Shown here piece after piece: positions 61,217 to 64,000 of a stretch of DNA of 64,000 nucleotides (its first letter is position 1; each line of letters starts with the position of its first letter). The DNA is taken from the NCBI RefSeq assembly GCF_001896135.2, contig NZ_MPOH02000019.1:880501-944500 (forward strand), read 5' to 3'. Under the pieces are notes generated by a model. The model was given only the letters and a program-made list of their open reading frames with translations. It had not been told where the DNA came from and ran no database searches. The position numbers and the translations under genes are program-made. This stretch comes from Streptomyces phaeoluteigriseus. GTDB lineage: Bacteria; Actinomycetota; Actinomycetes; Streptomycetales; Streptomycetaceae.

Positions 61217-62383
61217 CAGCACCCGCCCCGCCCGTTCCACGTCCCCGAATCCCACGTACAGCGGGGTGAAGCCGAAGCGGAGTACGTCCGGGCGGCGGAA
61301 GTCGCCGACGACCCCCCGTTCGATCAGGCGGCGCATCACCTCGCCCGCGGCGTCGCAGCGCAGGGCGATCTGGCTGCCGCGCTGGTCGTGGGGGAGCGGG
61401 GTGAGGGACTCCACCTTGCCGTCGGGGACGTACGCGGCGACGCACTTCAGGAAGAAGTCCGTCAGGGCCAGGGACTTGGCGCGGACGGTGTCGACGGAGA
61501 CGCCGTCCCAGACCTCCAGCGCCGCCTCCAGGGCGAACATCGACAGGATGTCCGGGGTGCCCACGCGCCCGCGCAGGGCGCCCGGGGCCGGCTCGTAGGA
61601 GGGCCGCATGCCGAACGGCTCGGCATGCGAGGTCCAGCCCGGCAGCGGGGAGTCGAAGCGGTCCTGGTGGTCACGCCGTACGTACAGGTACGCCGGTGAA
61701 CCCGGTCCGCCGTTCAGGTACTTGTAGGTGCAGCCGACCGCCAGGTCCACGCCGTGTTCGTCGAGGCCGACCGGCAGCGCGCCCGCACTGTGGCACAGGT
61801 CCCAGACGGCGATGGCGCCCGCCGCGTGGACGGCGGCGGTGAGGGCGGGCAGGTCGTGCAGCCGCCCGGTGCGGTAGTCGACGTGGTTGAGCAGCACCGC
61901 GGCCGTACGGTCCGACAGGGCCGCCGGCACCTCCGCCGGGGCCACCGGCCGCAACGTACGGCCGGTCAGCCGGGCCGCCGACTCGGCGATGTAGCCGTCC
62001 GTGGGGAAGGTGGTCGCATCGACGAGGATCTCGTCCCGCTCCTCCCCCACCAGCCGTACCGCGCCCACGACCGCCTTGAGGACGTTGACGCTCGTGGAGT
62101 CGCCGACGACGATCTGGCCGGGGCCCGCGCCCACCAGCGGGGCGATCCGGTCGCCGATCCGCTCGGGCGCGGTCCACCAGCCGCTCTCGTCCCAGGAGCG
62201 GATGCGCAGCTCGCCCCACTGGCGGCGGACGACGTCGTCCAGGCGTCCGGGGACGGACACGGGCAGCGCGCCCAACGAGTTGCCGTCGAGGTAGACGACC
62301 TCGTCGAGGACGAACTCCTTGCGTTTGTCGGCCAGTTCGTCGGCGGAGTCCAGCTCCCGGGCCATGAGGGGGAGGTCAGACAT
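61196..62383 (-). CDS. kynU: kynureninase
   Basis: 395 aa from the ATG at 62381-62383 (8-base overlap with the TDO gene). PLP enzyme with 'VYLDGNSLGALP', 'GDSTSVNVLK', 'LLNHVDYRTGRLHD', Asp195 (VWDLCHSAGALP) and the PLP lysine at 221 ('GCTYKYLNGGPGSPAYLYV'), and 'GTPDILSMFALEAAL'. It converts kynurenine to anthranilate and alanine. The 3' end of the gene is the first unit of a tenfold repeat. Confidence 0.95.
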   Translation of the reverse strand: MSDLPLMARELDSADELADKRKEFVLDEVVYLDGNSLGALPVSVPGRLDDVVRRQWGELRIRSWDESGWWTAPERIGDRIAPLVGAGPGQIVVGDSTSVNVLKAVVGAVRLVGEERDEILVDATTFPTDGYIAESAARLTGRTLRPVAPAEVPAALSDRTAAVLLNHVDYRTGRLHDLPALTAAVHAAGAIAVWDLCHSAGALPVGLDEHGVDLAVGCTYKYLNGGPGSPAYLYVRRDHQDRFDSPLPGWTSHAEPFGMRPSYEPAPGALRGRVGTPDILSMFALEAALEVWDGVSVDTVRAKSLALTDFFLKCVAAYVPDGKVESLTPLPHDQRGSQIALRCDAAGEVMRRLIERGVVGDFRRPDVLRFGFTPLYVGFGDVERAGRVLGEVLAT

Positions 62384-63206
62384 GGGAGCGCGCCGTCCAC
62401 AGCTCGGGGAAGACGTTCTTCTGCGCGCGCTTCTCCAGCCAGGCCACCCCGGCCGAACCGCCCGTGCCCGTCTTCGCGCCCATCGCGCGGCGGGTGGCGA
62501 CGAGGTGGTCGTTGCGCCATCGCCACACCAGCTCGGCGACATCGGTCAGCGCCTCGCCGAGACGGGCGAGTTCGTCGGACTCGTCACCCGCGTAGAGGGC
62601 GGTCCACACCGCCTCCACCTCCGGCGACGGCTCGTAGCGCAACGCGACGTCACGCGTGAGCGCGGCCTCCGGGACGGCGTGCCCGCGCCGGGCGAGCAGC
62701 CGCAGGACCTCGTCGTAGAGGCTCGGCTCGTGCAGCGCCTTCTCCAGCTCGGCGTGGACACGCGGGGCGCCGCGGTGCGGCACGAGCATCGACGCGGACT
62801 TGTCGCCGAGCAGGAACTCCATGCGGCGGTACATCGCGGACTGGAAGCCGGAGCCCTCGCCCAGCGCGCTGCGGTACGAGTTGAACTGGGCCGGCGTGAG
62901 CTGTCCGAGCGGCTTCCAGGACGCGTTCAGCGCCTCCAGCTCCCGTACGGAACGCTTCAGCGCGGCGACGGCCGTCGGCACGTCGTCCCGGCGCAGCGCA
63001 CCGGCCGCGGTCTCCCACTCGTGGACGATGACGGTGAACCACAGCTCCATGACCTGGGTCGTGACCAGGAAGACCATCTCTCCGGGATCGTCGGAGAGGG
63101 TGTGCTGGAGGTGGGTGAGCACGTCCGCCTTGACGTAGTCCTCGTACGGCGTCGTGCCTGCGAAGTCGAGATGCGGGGTCTCGGGCTCGTGAGCCTCATG
63201 GGACAT
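62376..63206 (-). CDS. kynA: tryptophan 2,3-dioxygenase
   Basis: 276 aa. 'TPYEDYVKADVLTHLQHTLS', 'EMVFLVTTQVMELWFTVIVHEWE', 'FNSYRSALGEGSGFQSAMYRRMEFLLG' in part, and the haem-ligand end 'WRWRNDHLVATRRAMGAKTGTGGSAG' are the TDO signatures. It opens the indole ring of L-tryptophan to N-formylkynurenine. First gene of the kynA-kynU operon. Anthranilate produced can feed secondary metabolism in Streptomyces. Confidence 0.96.
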   Translation of the reverse strand: MSHEAHEPETPHLDFAGTTPYEDYVKADVLTHLQHTLSDDPGEMVFLVTTQVMELWFTVIVHEWETAAGALRRDDVPTAVAALKRSVRELEALNASWKPLGQLTPAQFNSYRSALGEGSGFQSAMYRRMEFLLGDKSASMLVPHRGAPRVHAELEKALHEPSLYDEVLRLLARRGHAVPEAALTRDVALRYEPSPEVEAVWTALYAGDESDELARLGEALTDVAELVWRWRNDHLVATRRAMGAKTGTGGSAGVAWLEKRAQKNVFPELWTARSHV

Positions 63207-63434
63207 CGCTGTCTCCTGATATGTACTCCGGGTAGCGGTCCGCCCCTGCCGTTACCGACACGGGGGCCCCGGTCCCCACGTGGCATCCTCCGCAATCGTC
63301 ACCCGAAAGTGCAAGGCCCGCCTGATCACATCAGGCGGGCCCGTACCCCGAAAGTACTAGCCGGGTGCCGTCCTAGCCGGGTGCCGTCCCGGGACCGGGC
63401 GACACCGGCCAGGACTAGCCAGGACCGGCCAGGA
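63207..63434. other. TDO promoter region with terminator and repeats
   Basis: 228 bases without a gene. It contains the strong terminator at 63315-63341, the TDO upstream region with a Shine-Dalgarno-like CAGGAGAC before the ATG, and the stop-containing repeats that run from 63357 into the DUF3151 gene. Confidence 0.6.
63315..63341 (-). terminator. strong hairpin terminator between DUF3151 gene and TDO gene
   Basis: GGCCCGCCTGAT (63315-63326) pairs perfectly with ATCAGGCGGGCC (63330-63341) around a CAC loop, 12 bp. It ends transcription of the DUF3151 gene before the TDO operon. Confidence 0.85.
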
Positions 63435-63440
63435 CTAGCC
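63357..63440 (-). repeat. stop-codon-containing short repeats at the DUF3151 3' end
   Basis: A 17-bp sequence ACCGGCCAGGACTAGCC occurs at 63404-63420 and 63424-63440, the second containing the DUF3151 stop codon (CTA at 63435-63437). Further on, CTAGCCGGGTGCCGTC occurs at 63357-63372 and 63373-63388. All four copies carry CTAGCC, i.e. GGCTAG on the gene strand. Confidence 0.85.
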
Positions 63441-63848
63441 GAGCGTCTGGGCCGCCGTCGGCGAGGAGTCCTTCAGGAACTGCGTGCAGCGCTCGTACTC
63501 CTCCTGCTCGCCGATCGATCCTGCGGCGCGGGCGAGGGCGTGCAGGGCGCGCAGGAAGCCGCGGTTCGGCTCGTGCTCCCACGGCACCGGGCCGTGGCCC
63601 TTCCAGCCGCTGCGGCGCAGGCTGTCCAGGCCGCGGTGGTATCCCGTACGGGCGTAGGCGTACGACTCCACGACGCTGCCGCGCTCGAACGCGTCGTCGG
63701 CGAGCCGGGCCCAGGCCAGGGAGGACGTGGGGTACTTGGCGGCGACGTCGGCGGGAGCCGTGCCGGCCGCGAGCAGTTCGCGGGGCTCGGGGTCGTCGGG
63801 GAGGTGGGTCGGGGACGGTCCCCCGAGAAGGTTTTCGTGAATGGACAT
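63435..63848 (-). CDS. DUF3151 family protein
   Basis: 137 aa from the ATG at 63846-63848 (MSIHENLLGG); a longer frame to 63971 lacks resemblance. It shows the family sequence 'LAWARLADDAFERGSVVESYAYARTGYHRGLDSLRRSGWKGHGPVPW' and 'FLRALHALARAAGSIGE', an all-helical, probably TPR-like protein conserved in actinomycetes, usually upstream of or near the fructose-bisphosphate aldolase gene. Function unknown. Confidence 0.92.
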   Translation of the reverse strand: MSIHENLLGGPSPTHLPDDPEPRELLAAGTAPADVAAKYPTSSLAWARLADDAFERGSVVESYAYARTGYHRGLDSLRRSGWKGHGPVPWEHEPNRGFLRALHALARAAGSIGEQEEYERCTQFLKDSSPTAAQTLG

Positions 63849-64000
63849 GGGTCCAGTCTGGGGGACCCTCCGGGATTTGCGCCGACGGGGTTGCCGCGAC
63901 GGCCCCCGGACTACCGCTTCGGCCCCGTCACGCCCCGAGCAGCCGTACGCCGCGGGCACCGGCGCCCGCAACCCGTGCCCCCGCCCCCGCCCCCCTGCAC
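63849..64000. other. window edge, no gene seen
   Basis: 152 bases upstream of the DUF3151 gene, G/C-rich, without a coding frame of recognised family on either strand. It is presumably promoter and the space before the next gene. Confidence 0.4.

Overview
The window is a stretch of Streptomyces chromosome: very high G+C in codon third positions, GTG and TTG starts, WhiB-like and SigE-family regulators, and typical Streptomyces gene families. From memory, the order (crp, ArsA-like ATPase pair, wblA, class A PBP, sigma factor, asd/ask, recR/ybaB, purA, kynU/TDO) matches roughly the SCO3566-SCO3648 core region of S. coelicolor. Most of the window is therefore conserved housekeeping and regulatory core, with a few local insertions and decayed patches.

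Layout. 1-16.4 kb: hydrolase end, MarP-type membrane protease, CoA-type Nudix, endonuclease III, Crp, nucleotidyltransferase, a 184-bp MITE-like element, metallo-beta-lactamase/Nudix pair, RidA with a 52-aa DUF4177 gene, two ArsA-like ATPases, wblA, class A PBP, YqeY, metallophosphoesterase and a Pr6Pr membrane protein. 16.4-18.75 kb: tRNA-Pro(CGG) followed by an integrase C-terminal fragment and a graveyard of gene pieces (PP2C, RsbW-like ATPase, HTH protein), the footprint of an old tRNA-targeted element. 18.75-29.1 kb: zinc ribbon, TIGR03943/permease pair, S9 peptidase, SURF1, SigE-family sigma factor with a coupled membrane partner, asd-ask. 29.2-35 kb: OmpR-type two-component pair and a secreted NTF2-like protein between ask and the DUF5063-recR-ybaB operon, then SLATT. 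35-44.4 kb: Ser/Thr kinase, DJ-1/MarR operon, aminotransferase, GntR plus a large glycosyltransferase/membrane protein. 44.5-51.9 kb: purA, DAGK-like protein, GbsR/MarR plus ABC exporter, P450. 52-59 kb: two tandem paralogous NarL-type two-component systems, acyltransferase, DUF1023-type hydrolase. 59-63.8 kb: tryptophan-to-anthranilate genes (TDO, kynureninase, arylformamidase-like) with a TetR regulator, then DUF3151.

Two window-wide patterns stand out. First, at least eight otherwise normal genes are broken by single-base indels, nearly all one-base deletions in G/C runs (nth, nucleotidyltransferase, second ArsA, metallophosphoesterase, sigma partner twice, glycosyltransferase, ABC ATPase, arylformamidase). 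This looks more like indel-prone sequencing than real decay. Second, several genes have short tandem repeats starting exactly at their 3' ends, with the repeat unit containing the last codons and the stop codon (purA, kynU, TetR gene, DUF3151 gene, aminotransferase gene). A related 32-bp duplication at a response-regulator/kinase junction adds an 11-codon mini-ORF in an ATGA relay. I do not recall a description of this stop-anchored pattern, and it is the observation most worth following up.

Regulation visible in the sequence: a Crp-type palindrome before crp, an AdpA-type site before wblA, two MarR-type operators overlying a promoter for the DJ-1 operon, an inverted repeat before the GntR gene, several apparently leaderless genes, and strong hairpin terminators between convergent genes.
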